Below are positions 47,369-55,813 of a stretch of 64,000 nucleotides of DNA, one piece after another. The stretch comes from Pseudomonas mangiferae (GTDB lineage Bacteria; Pseudomonadota; Gammaproteobacteria; Pseudomonadales; Pseudomonadaceae). Under the pieces are notes generated by a model. The model saw only the letters and a list, made by a program, of their open reading frames with translations. It was not told where the DNA came from and ran no database searches. The first letter of the stretch is position 1. Every line of letters starts with the position of its first letter. The translations under genes were made by a program, and so were the position numbers. The stretch is taken from assembly GCF_007109405.1 (NCBI RefSeq), contig NZ_VJOY01000008.1, positions 62,001 through 126,000 on the forward strand. The letters run 5' to 3'.

Positions 47369-47478
47369 GGCGGCCCTACCAGCCACACCCCGGCACACGA
47401 TTTCACCGCTGCGGCTGCTTCCTTCCGGACCTGACCGGGTTCACGGCTGATCGTTGCGAGGGGACCGGCAGGGCCACC
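47369..47478 (-). ncRNA. ffs: 4.5S RNA of the signal recognition particle
   Basis: On the minus strand the universal SRP core GGTCAGGTCCGGAAGGAAGC is intact. The ends pair as a long hairpin: GGTGGCCCT at the 5' end with AGGGCCGCC at the 3' end, and further pairs inward (GCAACGATCAGCC side with the GTGTGCCGGGG side). The length of about 110 nt matches bacterial 4.5S RNA. It binds Ffh to target nascent membrane proteins. A T-rich run follows the 3' end. The exact ends are inferred from pairing. Confidence 0.95.
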
Positions 47479-47486
47479 ATAACGAA

Positions 47487-47538
47487 GCCCGCAGAACAGC
47501 GGGCCGCGCCATTGTACCGGCTTGCGACAAAGTTACAA
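47487..47538 (-). promoter_or_regulatory. promoter and 5' leader of the 4.5S RNA
   Basis: On the minus strand TTGTAA (47538-47533), 16 bases, then TACAAT (47516-47511) form a good sigma70 promoter. Transcription should start near 47504, about 25 bases before the mature RNA. That leader contains GCCCGC-TGTTCT-GCGGGC. In E. coli, RNase P removes a comparable leader, and that is the likely fate here. Confidence 0.7.
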
Positions 47539-47949
47539 CTCCTTCAATCACTTAGGGGAATGACACGGCTGCCAGGGGGAAACCGGAAGGCGTTCAAGTT
47601 CCCGAACACCGGGGATAGTCAAGACTGTTCAAAGCCCAGCGACAGGGGTAACGTGCCGCGCTTCGCACGCCCCGGCCCGCGACCGCTTTCCTGGCGAGGT
47701 CGGCAGGATTCTTCGAAATGGCCAGCAAAGGCTTTCCCGACCGAGCGCCAATCGACGGAAGACAGGCGCAGCGCCCCTCACGGCTGGAACCAAGGGCCCG
47801 CGGGATGCTCTGAACTGCTAGCCAGAAAGGCGTTGGCTCTGGCGAATCCCAGCTGTCGCCATCGTTTACCGCGCTCCGCCAGCGGACGCACGTTTTTATC
47901 TCGCAGCAGGCATGACCTGCCCACTTAGCAACTCCAATGGAGCACCACC
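47539..47949. other. gap between the 4.5S promoter and the HU gene
   Basis: Some 410 bases without a gene I can support. The open frames here on both strands have no family resemblance. The HU promoter must lie near the right edge; I could not assign it. Confidence 0.5.
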
Positions 47950-48228
47950 ATGGCATTGACCAAAGACCAACTGATCAACGATATCGCCGAAGCCACCGAC
48001 ACCCAGCGGGCCAGCGTACGCGCCATCCTCGAGCAGTTGAGCGAAATCGTCAGCGACTCCCTGGAAAACGGTAACGAGCTGACCCTGCCGGGTATCGGCA
48101 AGCTGAAGATCACCGAGCGCCCGGCTCGCACCGGCCGCAACCCGCAGACCGGCAAGGCCATCGAGATCGCCGCGAAGAAAGTCGTGAAGTTCGTGCCGGC
48201 CAAGGCGCTGACCGACGCGATCAACTGA
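47950..48228 (+). CDS. HU family DNA-binding protein
   Basis: This 92-residue nucleoid protein bends DNA as a dimer. It starts MALTKDQLINDIAEATD. The beta-arm segment GKLKITERPARTGRNPQTGK carries the Arg-Asn-Pro tip that intercalates in DNA. It is one residue or so longer than HupB and resembles the HupN-type HU of Pseudomonas, so it is probably an extra paralogue rather than hupA or hupB. It is monocistronic, with a strong hairpin nine bases past the stop. Confidence 0.9.
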   Translation: MALTKDQLINDIAEATDTQRASVRAILEQLSEIVSDSLENGNELTLPGIGKLKITERPARTGRNPQTGKAIEIAAKKVVKFVPAKALTDAIN

Positions 48229-48236
48229 TTCGCCTC

Positions 48237-48265
48237 GTCATGCCGGGCACCGCGCCCGGCATGAC
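48237..48265 (+). terminator. long perfect hairpin after the HU gene
   Basis: GTCATGCCGGGC-ACCGC-GCCCGGCATGAC, twelve perfect pairs, lies nine bases past the stop. There is no T-run, yet the stability suggests termination or 3'-end protection. Confidence 0.6.
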
Positions 48266-48376
48266 ACGCAACACCCCGCCGCCCTTCCCCTCCCTCCCCG
48301 AAAGCGCCAGCTTGAGCCCCCGAAGAAGCGGGTGCTACCATCCCCGGCCGTCCATTCGCCGCCCCCAGGAACCGAT

Positions 48377-49000
48377 GTGTCCAGCATCCGCGAGCGCAAC
48401 CGCGACCTGATCCTGCGTGCCGCCAGCGAGGTTTTCGCCGACAGGGGGTTCGCCGCCAGCAAGACCAGCGACATCGCCGCCCGCGCCGGGCTGCCCAAGC
48501 CCAACGTCTACTACTACTTCAAGTCCAAGGAAAACCTCTACCGGGAGGTGCTGGAGAGCATCGTCGAGCCGCTCCTGGAAGCCTCCGCACCGTTCAATCG
48601 CCCCGGCGATCCGCTGGACGTGCTGACCGCCTACATCCGCTCGAAGATCCGCATTTCCCGCGAACTGCCCCATGCCTCCAAGGTCTTCGCCAGCGAGATC
48701 ATGCACGGCGCGCCGCACCTGAGTGCCGAGCAGACCCGCCAGCTCAACGACCAGGCACGCCATAACGTCGCCTGCATCCAGCGCTGGATCGAGACCGGGC
48801 AGATGCACGGAGTCGACCCTCATCACCTGCTGTTCAGCATCTGGGCCGCGACCCAGACCTACGCCGACTTCGACTGGCAGATCGCCGTGGTCACCGGCAA
48901 GGCCCGCCTGGACGACGCCGACTACGACGCGGCCGCCGACACGATCATCCGTCTGGTGCTCAAGGGCTGCGGCATCGACGAGACGCCCACCCTGGCCTGA
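48377..49000 (+). CDS. TetR-family regulator (RutR/YcdC-like)
   Basis: The protein is 207 residues from a GTG at 48377 (AGGA six bases before); the open frame to 48332 has no ribosome site. The helix-turn-helix (about 12-55: ASKTSDIAARAGLPKPNVYY) is followed by a ligand domain with FASEIMHGAPHL and SIWAATQTYADFDWQI, typical of the RutR subgroup. It lies 54 bases upstream of the glycerate kinase gene in the same direction and may control purine/pyrimidine or glyoxylate metabolism (inference). No operator was seen. Confidence 0.87.
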   Translation: MSSIRERNRDLILRAASEVFADRGFAASKTSDIAARAGLPKPNVYYYFKSKENLYREVLESIVEPLLEASAPFNRPGDPLDVLTAYIRSKIRISRELPHASKVFASEIMHGAPHLSAEQTRQLNDQARHNVACIQRWIETGQMHGVDPHHLLFSIWAATQTYADFDWQIAVVTGKARLDDADYDAAADTIIRLVLKGCGIDETPTLA

Positions 49001-49054
49001 CCCCCTGCCCCCGGTTCGGCTACCCTGTCCCCTTCTCTGCACCAGGAGGCATCC

Positions 49055-50341
49055 ATGGAAACCGAGGCGGCGTTCCTCCGCGAACTCTTCGACACAGCAG
49101 TGGCCGCGGCCCACCCGGCCCAGGTGCTGGCGCCTTGTCTGCCTGCTGATCGCAGTGGCCGGCTGGTGGTGATCGGCGCCGGCAAGGCGGCAGCAGCCAT
49201 GGCCAAGGCGCTGGAAACGGCCTGGGACGGCGACATCGAAGGGCTGGTGGTCACCCGGTACGGGCATGGCGAGGCGTGCCGGCGCATCGAGGTGGTGGAA
49301 GCCGCCCACCCGGTGCCGGACGATGCCGGCGAGCGTTTCGCCCGACGGGCACTGGAACGGGTGAGCGGGCTGAGCGAGCAGGACCGGGTGATCGTGTTGC
49401 TGTCGGGAGGGGGCTCGTCCCTGCTGGCGCTGCCGGCGAAAGGTGTCAGCCTGGCGGACAAGCAGGCGATCAACCGCGCGCTGCTGAAGTCCGGCGCCAC
49501 CATCGGCGAGATGAATTGCGTGCGCAAGCACCTGTCGGCCATCAAGGGCGGCCGCCTGGCCAAGGCCTGCTGGCCGGCCACGGTATACACCTATGCCATT
49601 TCCGATGTCCCGGGCGATGACCCCAGCGTGATTGCCTCCGGGCCCACCGTGCCCGACCTCACCACGTCCACCGACGCCCTGGAGATCCTCGCCCGCTACG
49701 CCATCGACCCACCGGCGGCGGTGACCGCCTGGCTGCGCGACGTCCGCTCGGAAACCCCCAAGCCAGGCGATCCGGCGTTTTCCCGCAGCCACTATCAACT
49801 GATCGCTCGCCCCCAACGCTCCCTGGAGGCCGCCGCCGCGCGCGCTCGCGCCGCCGGCGTCACCCCGCTGATCCTCGGCGACCTGGAGGGGGAGGCCCGG
49901 GAGGTGGCGAAGGTCCACGCCGGCATCGCCCGGCAGATCGCCTGGCATGGCCAGCCGATGGAGCCGCCCTGCGTGATCCTCTCCGGCGGCGAGACCACGG
50001 TCACCGTGCGAGGCCAGGGTCGGGGCGGGCGCAACGCCGAGTTCCTCCTGGGTCTCGCCGACAGCCTGAAAGGGTTTCCCGGCGTCCATGCCCTGGCGGC
50101 GGATACCGATGGCATCGATGGCTCGGAAGACAATGCCGGCGCCTACCTGTCGCCAACCACCGCGGCCCGGGCCGAAGCGCTGGGGCTGTGCACGGCCGAT
50201 GCCCTGGCGGACAACGACGGCTACGGCTATTTCGCCGCCCTGGACGACCTGGTGATCACCGGCCCGACCCGGACCAACGTCAACGATTTCCGCGCCGTGC
50301 TGGTGACGGCCCGGGTGACGCCCGACGGCCATGGAGACTAG
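49055..50341 (+). CDS. ttuD: glycerate 2-kinase (MOFRL family; older name hydroxypyruvate reductase)
   Basis: This 428-residue cytosolic enzyme phosphorylates glycerate to 2-phosphoglycerate in glyoxylate/tartrate use. The N-terminal DUF4147 domain (VVIGAGKAAAAMAKALE, VLLSGGGSSLLALP) and C-terminal MOFRL domain (RGGRNAEFLLGLA, AADTDGIDGSEDNAGA) are complete. The name ttuD follows the Pseudomonas annotation I recall at this locus. AGGAGG lies six bases before the ATG. It is 54 bases downstream of the TetR gene and may be co-regulated by it. Confidence 0.87.
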   Translation: METEAAFLRELFDTAVAAAHPAQVLAPCLPADRSGRLVVIGAGKAAAAMAKALETAWDGDIEGLVVTRYGHGEACRRIEVVEAAHPVPDDAGERFARRALERVSGLSEQDRVIVLLSGGGSSLLALPAKGVSLADKQAINRALLKSGATIGEMNCVRKHLSAIKGGRLAKACWPATVYTYAISDVPGDDPSVIASGPTVPDLTTSTDALEILARYAIDPPAAVTAWLRDVRSETPKPGDPAFSRSHYQLIARPQRSLEAAAARARAAGVTPLILGDLEGEAREVAKVHAGIARQIAWHGQPMEPPCVILSGGETTVTVRGQGRGGRNAEFLLGLADSLKGFPGVHALAADTDGIDGSEDNAGAYLSPTTAARAEALGLCTADALADNDGYGYFAALDDLVITGPTRTNVNDFRAVLVTARVTPDGHGD

Positions 50342-50437
50342 CGTTACCCGCCGCAACCAAACCCGACCGGCGCGCTCAAAACGGAACGCTTCACCCCGCG
50401 GCCACGCCGTTCGCGGGACTGGCACGAGGAGAAACGG

Positions 50438-51274
50438 ATGCATCACCCCAGCGGCCGGCGCCAACGCCTGTACCGCATCATCTTCGAATCCGACACGGAC
50501 GCCGGCCGCCGCTTCGATACCTGGCTCATCGGGCTGATCGTCAGCAGCCTCGTGGTGGTGCTGCTGGACAGCATCGAGCCCCTCCACCGCCAATACGGCG
50601 GGCCGCTGTACGGACTGGAATGGTGCTTCACCACGCTGTTCACCGTGGAATACCTGATGCGCCTGTACAGCGCACCCAGCCCGTGGCGCTATGCGCTGAG
50701 CTTTTTCGGCCTGGTAGACCTGCTGGCGATCCTGCCGGCCTTCATCGGCCTGCTCTACCCGGACGCCCAGTATCTGACCATCGTCCGCGCCCTGCGCCTG
50801 ATGCGGGTGTTCCGGGTGCTCAAACTGCGCCAGTACCTGAACCAGGCCAACTACCTGCTCAATGCCCTGCGCGGCAGCCGGCAGAAGATCGTGGTGTTCC
50901 TGCTCAGCGTGACCACCCTGGTGATCGTCTTCGGGGCGCTGATGTACGTGATCGAGGGGCCACGCCACGGCTTCACCAGCATTCCCATCAGCATTTACTG
51001 GGCGGTGGTGACCCTGACCACTGTGGGCTTCGGCGACATCACCCCGAAGACGCCCCTGGGCCAGGGCGTGGCGGCCCTGGTGATGATCACCGGCTACTCC
51101 ATCATCGCCGTGCCCACCGGCATTTTCACCGCCGAACTGGCCAACGCCATGCGCCAGGACAGCGGTCTCAGGCACGATTGCCCGAACTGCGCCAAGTCGA
51201 GCCACGAGGGCAATGCCGCCTTCTGCAGCCGCTGCGGCAGCGCCCTGTTCCCACGGGACGCCCGGCATGACTGA
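50438..51274 (+). CDS. voltage-gated potassium channel subunit with zinc ribbon
   Basis: This 278-residue six-helix channel subunit forms a tetramer in the inner membrane. The S4 helix carries regular Arg residues (ALRLMRVFRVLKLRQYL). The pore has the K+ filter TTVGFGD in VTLTTVGFGDITPKTP. After S6 a cytosolic tail ends in a zinc ribbon (CPNCAKSSHEGNAAFCSRCG). It starts MHHPSGRRQRLYRIIFE. It overlaps the HD-domain gene by eight bases. A similar channel lies near here in P. aeruginosa (PA1496, from memory). Gating partners are unknown. Confidence 0.9.
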   Translation: MHHPSGRRQRLYRIIFESDTDAGRRFDTWLIGLIVSSLVVVLLDSIEPLHRQYGGPLYGLEWCFTTLFTVEYLMRLYSAPSPWRYALSFFGLVDLLAILPAFIGLLYPDAQYLTIVRALRLMRVFRVLKLRQYLNQANYLLNALRGSRQKIVVFLLSVTTLVIVFGALMYVIEGPRHGFTSIPISIYWAVVTLTTVGFGDITPKTPLGQGVAALVMITGYSIIAVPTGIFTAELANAMRQDSGLRHDCPNCAKSSHEGNAAFCSRCGSALFPRDARHD

Positions 51275-51896
51275 ACCACGCCTGGACCCGCGGCGGTGGG
51301 CGGCCCTGTGGCGACGGCTCGGCGCGGCCGCCCCACTCCATGCATTTCCCGCCCTGGAAGCCGCCTATGACGCGCCCGAGCGGCATTACCACGGCGCCGT
51401 GCACATTCTCGCCTGCCTCGCCCACTTCGATGACTGGCGTCACCTCGCCCGGCAACCGGACCAGGTGGAACTGGCTTTGTGGACCCATGACCTGGTCTAC
51501 GACACCCATCGGCAGGACAACGAGGCCGCTAGCGCCGACGTGGCCGCCGGCTGGCTGACCGAGGCCGGACTCACCCGGTACGTGGCGCCGGTGAGCGAGC
51601 TGATCATCGCCACCTGCCATCGCGAGCCACCGCTTCACGGCGATGCCGGCCTGGTGGTGGACCTGGACCTGGCGATCCTCGCCAGCGAACCGACGACCTA
51701 CCGCCATTACGAAACGGCGATCCGCGCCGAATACGCCTGGGTGCCGGAACCGCTGTTCAGGACCGGTCGCGGCGCGCTGCTGCGCCAGTTGCTGGCGATG
51801 CCGGCGCTCTACTGGCATGGGGAAATCCGCGAGCGCTGGGAGGCGCCGGCGCGGCGCAACCTCGCCTGGGCACTGGACGCGCTGGATGAGGTATAA
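51267..51896 (+). CDS. HD-domain metal-dependent phosphohydrolase
   Basis: The 209-residue protein starts MTEPRLDPRRWAALW at an ATG that overlaps the channel stop. The metal ligands of the HD superfamily are visible: His in HYHGAVHIL, His-Asp in LWTHDLVYDT, and a later Asp in VVDLDLAIL. It resembles the stand-alone predicted hydrolases often annotated as N-methyl-D-aspartate receptor NMDAR2C subunit-like, a misleading name. The substrate is unknown. Overlap with the channel gene suggests shared expression. Confidence 0.82.
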   Translation: MTEPRLDPRRWAALWRRLGAAAPLHAFPALEAAYDAPERHYHGAVHILACLAHFDDWRHLARQPDQVELALWTHDLVYDTHRQDNEAASADVAAGWLTEAGLTRYVAPVSELIIATCHREPPLHGDAGLVVDLDLAILASEPTTYRHYETAIRAEYAWVPEPLFRTGRGALLRQLLAMPALYWHGEIRERWEAPARRNLAWALDALDEV

Positions 51897-51914
51897 CCAC
51901 AGGCGTTTTCGATC

Positions 51915-51944
51915 TTTAGGCGCGATATGGCCGATTGCTATAGT
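51915..51944 (+). promoter_or_regulatory. candidate promoter of the sulfate-binding protein gene
   Basis: TGC-TATAGT (51936-51944) is an extended -10 with a weak -35 TTTAGG 18 bases upstream. That weak -35 fits an activator-dependent (CysB-type) promoter. It is 38 bases before the GTG start. Confidence 0.5.
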
Positions 51945-51981
51945 CGACGCTTTCGTTCAGCGAACCGTTAAGGAAACCGAC

Positions 51982-52980
51982 GTGAAACGCATCTTCGCCG
52001 CTTCCCTGCTAGCCACCGGCCTCGCCCTGGGCACCACCGCCTCGGCCGCCACCACCCTGCTCAACGTCTCCTACGACGTGATGCGGGACTTTTACAAGGA
52101 GTACAACCCGGCGTTCCAGAAGTACTGGCAGCAGACGGCAGGCGAGGCGATCACCCTGCAGATGTCCCATGGCGGCTCCAGCAAGCAGGCCCGGGCGGTG
52201 ATCGACGGCCTGCCGGCCGACGTCATCACCATGAACATGGCCACCGACATCAATGCCCTGGCGGACAACGGCAGCCTGATTCCCCAGGACTGGGCCACAC
52301 GCCTGCCGGACCACAGCGCGCCCTTCACCTCCGCCACGGTGTTCATCGTGCGCAAGGGCAACCCCAAAGGCCTGAAGGACTGGCCGGATCTGGTGAAGGA
52401 CGGCGTGCAGGTGGTGGTACCCAACCCCAAGACCTCCGGCAACGGTCGCTACACCTACCTGTCCGCCTGGGGCTATGTGCTGAAGAACGGCGGTGACGAG
52501 AACAAGGCCAAGGCCTTCGTCGGCGAGCTGTTCAAGCATGCGCCGGTCCTGGACACCGGCGGCCGTGCCGCCACCACCACCTTCATGCAGAACCAGATCG
52601 GCGATGTGCTGGTGACCTTCGAGAACGAGGCGGAGATGATCGCCCGCGAATTCGGCCGGGGCGGTTTCGAGGTGGTCTACCCCAGCGTGTCCGCCGAGGC
52701 GGAGCCGCCGGTGACCGTAGTGGACAAGGTGGTCGACAAGAAAGGCACCCGCAAGCAGGCCGAGGCCTACCTGAAGTACCTGTGGAGCGACGAAGGGCAG
52801 CGTATCGCCGCGAAGAACTACCTGCGGCCGCGCAACCCGCAGATCCTTGCCGAATTTGCCGATCGCTTCCCGAAAGTGGACTTCCTGCCGGTGGAAAAGA
52901 CCTTCGGCGACTGGCGCGAGATCCAGAAGACCCACTTCAACGATGGCGGGCTGTTCGACCAGCTCTATACGCCGCAGTGA
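51982..52980 (+). CDS. cysP: periplasmic sulfate-binding protein (Sbp/CysP)
   Basis: The 332-residue protein starts at a GTG (AAGGA seven bases before), giving VKRIFAASLLATGLALGTTASA, a Sec signal cut near residue 22. The mature part matches ABC sulfate receptors: VSYDVMRDFYKEYNPAF, SHGGSSKQARAVIDGL and NPKTSGNGRYTYLSAW. It delivers sulfate or thiosulfate to a CysTWA transporter; none of those genes is adjacent. The longer open frame back to 51643 is a shadow of the HD gene. cysP versus sbp is judged by locus order only. Confidence 0.85.
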   Translation: MKRIFAASLLATGLALGTTASAATTLLNVSYDVMRDFYKEYNPAFQKYWQQTAGEAITLQMSHGGSSKQARAVIDGLPADVITMNMATDINALADNGSLIPQDWATRLPDHSAPFTSATVFIVRKGNPKGLKDWPDLVKDGVQVVVPNPKTSGNGRYTYLSAWGYVLKNGGDENKAKAFVGELFKHAPVLDTGGRAATTTFMQNQIGDVLVTFENEAEMIAREFGRGGFEVVYPSVSAEAEPPVTVVDKVVDKKGTRKQAEAYLKYLWSDEGQRIAAKNYLRPRNPQILAEFADRFPKVDFLPVEKTFGDWREIQKTHFNDGGLFDQLYTPQ

Positions 52981-52987
52981 CCCGGGC

Positions 52988-53008
52988 GATGCCGCCGACG
53001 GCGGCATC
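52988..53008. terminator. stem-loop between convergent genes
   Basis: GATGCCGCC-GAC-GGCGGCATC, nine perfect pairs, is followed by CCTTCT, eight bases after the sulfate-binding protein gene. Confidence 0.6.
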
Positions 53009-53108
53009 CCTTCTCACGGGACTCAGGCGCCGCATGACCGCGGCGCACTTCCGTTCCTTCTCCAGGCGGCTGGCTCGCTCGCTGCAGCGCTCCCGGGGCG
53101 CGACGCGT

Positions 53109-53525
53109 TCAATTCCCGTAGTGACTGCCCAGGCCGGCAGGCACGCCGCTGACATCCGTCGGGTGCCAGGGGCCATTGGGGCTCTCTGAATAGCTCCAGC
53201 CTTCCTGCCAGCGATAGTACACCCGTTCCCGGTAGTACAGGCCTGGCGTGTTCTCCAGTACGTACACGCCCAGGGCATTGTCCCAGTAGCTCGACCCGCT
53301 TGGGGGAGGCGCGTAGCGGGAGTGGGTCTTCATGCGAGTGGGCGCCGGCGGCGGCGTATCGGTCACCGGCCCGGATGGAGTACCGGACGGGGTGCCGGGT
53401 GCCGGCTGGCTGGGCACCGGCGGAGGGGGTGGCTCGCCACCGGGCGACGGCGCGCGGTGGACGGTACAAGCGCTCAGGCCCAGGGACAGCAGGCAGCAAA
53501 GCAGGACACGGTTGGCGGTGGGCAT
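53109..53525 (-). CDS. proline-rich lipoprotein
   Basis: The protein is 138 residues. The lipoprotein signal ends LSLGLSAC (Cys20). A Pro/Ser/Thr-rich flexible linker (about 25-60) with repeated P-x-T/S-P units follows. The C-terminal half is rich in Tyr and Trp (SSYWDNALGVYVLENTPGLY, YYRWQEGWSYSESPNGPW), similar to small Trp/Tyr-rich envelope proteins. No function is known. It lies 30 bases from the ccmI end on the same strand, downstream of the ccm operon, and may be read with it. Confidence 0.72.
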   Translation of the reverse strand: MPTANRVLLCCLLSLGLSACTVHRAPSPGGEPPPPPVPSQPAPGTPSGTPSGPVTDTPPPAPTRMKTHSRYAPPPSGSSYWDNALGVYVLENTPGLYYRERVYYRWQEGWSYSESPNGPWHPTDVSGVPAGLGSHYGN

Positions 53526-53555
53526 GGCGGGCTCCGGTTCGGGTCCCGCCGGCCT

Positions 53556-54776
53556 TCACTTGGCGTCGGGACTGTCGATGATCAGGTTCTGGGGTTCCGC
53601 AGTGGCGTTCGACAGCGTCGCGCTGCGACCGATCCACTCGCCGCGGGTCGCATCGCCGGCGCGGGAGACCCGGGCCACCAGCTGGACCTGAGGAAACTGC
53701 GACAGGCGCAGCTGCGGCATCATCGCGTCGGCATCGCTCAGGCTGACGTCCACCGGCAGGTCGGCCACCGTCAGCCGCTTCGCCGCCAGGGGCATCGGCG
53801 GGCCCGACGCGGCCCGGGCGAAGACGAACACGCTGTCGCCTGGTTGCACCTTGCCCTGCAGGTCCGCCGAGAGGGAAACCCGCGCCTTGAGGGTCGGCCC
53901 CTCGGCCGCGGCTGACGGTTTCCCGTCATCCACCTGGGCCGTGGCAGCGGTCTCGCCGAGTTTCTCCCGGGCCCGCTCGATACCGCCCTGGATCGAATCC
54001 CGGGAGGGGTCCTCGGGCGGCAAGGCCGCCAGCAGGCGTGTCCAGTATTCCACCGCCTGGCGATAATCACCCCGCTCGAAGCCATCGATGCCCATCAGGC
54101 CGAGGCTGGTGGCCTCCCGGGGATCGGCCCGCAAGGCTTCCTCCGTGAGCACCCGCACCGGCTCCTCGAAGCGCTTGTTGGCCGCGAAATACAGAGCCTG
54201 GGCCCACTGGCCCAGCAGTTCGGGCTGGCGCCCGGCCAGGGCGACCGCACGTTCGTAGGCCTTCGCCGCATCCGCCGGACGCTCCTGGGCCATGTAGGCA
54301 CGGCCGAGGAAGTACCAGCTATCGGCGGAGTCCGGCTGCACCTGCACCACCCGCTCCAGGCGCGAGGTCATGTCGTCCAGGGAGCGCGGCGCTTCCCGCA
54401 GTTCCCGGGCCAGTTCCACCTTGGCGCTGGAGCCCCAGTGCAGGTAAAGGCCGAGGGCGCAGAGCGGCACCAGTAGCGCGGCGAGCAGCGGGACCCAGCG
54501 GCCGAGCCGAGCCGTGGCACGGGGCTCGGCGCTGTCGTCGGTATCGGCCAGCAGCTCGCGGGCGGCTTCCGCCAGGCCTGCGTCCAGCCGCTCCGCATCC
54601 AGGGTGCCCGCCGCATGCTGGGCACGGAGTTCAGCCTGGCGTTCCTGGTACAGAGCCACATTCAGGGCGGTGCGGTCTTCCTCGACTTGGGCACGGCGGC
54701 CGCGTACCGCGGGCAGCGCCAGGAACGCCAGGGCCACCAGCAGCATCAGGCCGGCGGGGAGCCAGAAATCGATCAT
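53556..54776 (-). CDS. ccmI: cytochrome c maturation protein CcmI
   Basis: The 406-residue protein has two N-terminal membrane helices (about 5-25 and 95-115) joined by a cytoplasmic loop with a leucine-zipper-like pattern. A periplasmic TPR domain ([39 protein letters not shown]) and a C-terminal apocytochrome-binding domain follow. It chaperones apocytochrome c to the CcmFH heme lyase. It overlaps ccmH by four bases (ATGA). It is the last gene of the ccm operon. Confidence 0.92.
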   Translation of the reverse strand: MIDFWLPAGLMLLVALAFLALPAVRGRRAQVEEDRTALNVALYQERQAELRAQHAAGTLDAERLDAGLAEAARELLADTDDSAEPRATARLGRWVPLLAALLVPLCALGLYLHWGSSAKVELARELREAPRSLDDMTSRLERVVQVQPDSADSWYFLGRAYMAQERPADAAKAYERAVALAGRQPELLGQWAQALYFAANKRFEEPVRVLTEEALRADPREATSLGLMGIDGFERGDYRQAVEYWTRLLAALPPEDPSRDSIQGGIERAREKLGETAATAQVDDGKPSAAAEGPTLKARVSLSADLQGKVQPGDSVFVFARAASGPPMPLAAKRLTVADLPVDVSLSDADAMMPQLRLSQFPQVQLVARVSRAGDATRGEWIGRSATLSNATAEPQNLIIDSPDAK

Positions 54777-55261
54777 GGATAAGGGGTATCCCGTTCTTCG
54801 TGAGCCAGCAGCGCCGCCAGGCGCGCGCGTTCGTCGTCGTCGAGGCGGGCCGCCGAGGGCGTGCGCTCGACCCGACGCCGACGCACGACGATCACCCCGA
54901 GCACCAGCAGGCCCCCCAGCAGCAGGCCGGCCGGCCCGTACCAGAGCAACGCGGTGCGGGCGTTCAGTGGCGGCTTGTAGCGGACGAAGTCACCGTAGCG
55001 GGCCACCAGGTAATCGACGATCTGCTGATCGCTCTGGCCGTCCTGCAGCATCCGGTGGATTTCCCGGCGCAGGTCGGCGGCGATCGGCGCGTTGGAGTCG
55101 GCGATGTCCTGGTTCTGGCATTTGGGGCAGCGCAGTTCCTTGGTCAGGTCGTGGAAGCGCTCGCGCTCGGCGTCGCTGGAAAAGGTGTAGGTATCGATGG
55201 CAGCCCGGGCACCACCCGCCAGCCCGATTCCCAGCAACAGGACGATCAGCAGGCGCCTCAT
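54773..55261 (-). CDS. ccmH: cytochrome c maturation thioredoxin-like protein CcmH
   Basis: The protein is 162 residues. A signal anchor [20 protein letters not shown], the redox motif [17 protein letters not shown] (two Cys) and a C-terminal membrane helix are present. CcmH reduces the Cys of apocytochrome c and belongs to the heme lyase complex with CcmF. It is the short CcmH form; the TPR part is in the separate CcmI. It overlaps both neighbours by four bases. Confidence 0.94.
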   Translation of the reverse strand: MRRLLIVLLLGIGLAGGARAAIDTYTFSSDAERERFHDLTKELRCPKCQNQDIADSNAPIAADLRREIHRMLQDGQSDQQIVDYLVARYGDFVRYKPPLNARTALLWYGPAGLLLGGLLVLGVIVVRRRRVERTPSAARLDDDERARLAALLAHEERDTPYP

Positions 55262-55785
55262 TCGTCCACCAGCCCCTGGTAGAGGGCCGCGATCTGCTCG
55301 CGCCAGACACGCTCGTCGATCACGCCGACGTATTTGTGGCGGATCACCCCGTGCTTGTCGATGAGGAAGGTCTCCGGTGCACCGTACACCCCCAGATCCA
55401 GCCCCAGGGTGCCCTGGGTGTCGCTGACGTTGAGACGGTAGGGGTTGTGGAACTCCTTCAGCCATTTCTGGGCGGCAGCGGTGTCGTCCTTGTAGTTCAC
55501 CCCGTAAAGGGTCACGCCCCGGCCGGCCAAGTCGTTGAGGACCGGGTGTTCCACCTTGCAGGCCACACACCAGGTGGCCCAGACGTTCACCAGGGCCGGC
55601 CCCTTCAGGTCGGCGACGGTGAAGGTCCGTCCCGGCTCATCCACCGATGGCAGGGAGAACGCCGGCAACGGCTTGCCGATCAGCGCCGAGGGCAGTTCGG
55701 CAGGGTCGAGGAACAGGCCGCGGTAAAGGAATACGGCGATCCCCAGGAAGATCGCCAGCGGCAGCAACAGGATCAAACGTTTCAA
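55258..55785 (-). CDS. ccmG: thiol:disulfide oxidoreductase CcmG (DsbE)
   Basis: The protein is 175 residues if a TTG at 55785 is the start; no in-frame ATG exists between the ccmF stop and the signal anchor. GGAG precedes it. The N-terminal anchor LKRLILLLPLAIFLGIAVFL leads into a periplasmic thioredoxin fold with the active site WCVAC in VNVWATWCVACK and the family GVYGAPETFLID. It keeps apocytochrome thiols reduced, fed by DsbD. The rare TTG may lower translation. Confidence 0.92.
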   Translation of the reverse strand: MKRLILLLPLAIFLGIAVFLYRGLFLDPAELPSALIGKPLPAFSLPSVDEPGRTFTVADLKGPALVNVWATWCVACKVEHPVLNDLAGRGVTLYGVNYKDDTAAAQKWLKEFHNPYRLNVSDTQGTLGLDLGVYGAPETFLIDKHGVIRHKYVGVIDERVWREQIAALYQGLVDE

Positions 55786-55813
55786 GAGGCCATCTCCGCC
55801 CAGGTCATCGAGG

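Noticed and set aside
47512-47956. overlapping frames on both strands between the 4.5S RNA and HU genes
   Set aside because: They have no ribosome site and no family resemblance, and one overlaps the 4.5S promoter.
48335-51268. 977-codon minus-strand frame across TetR, glycerate kinase and channel genes
   Set aside because: It is fully antisense to three well-supported genes and has no recognisable motif.
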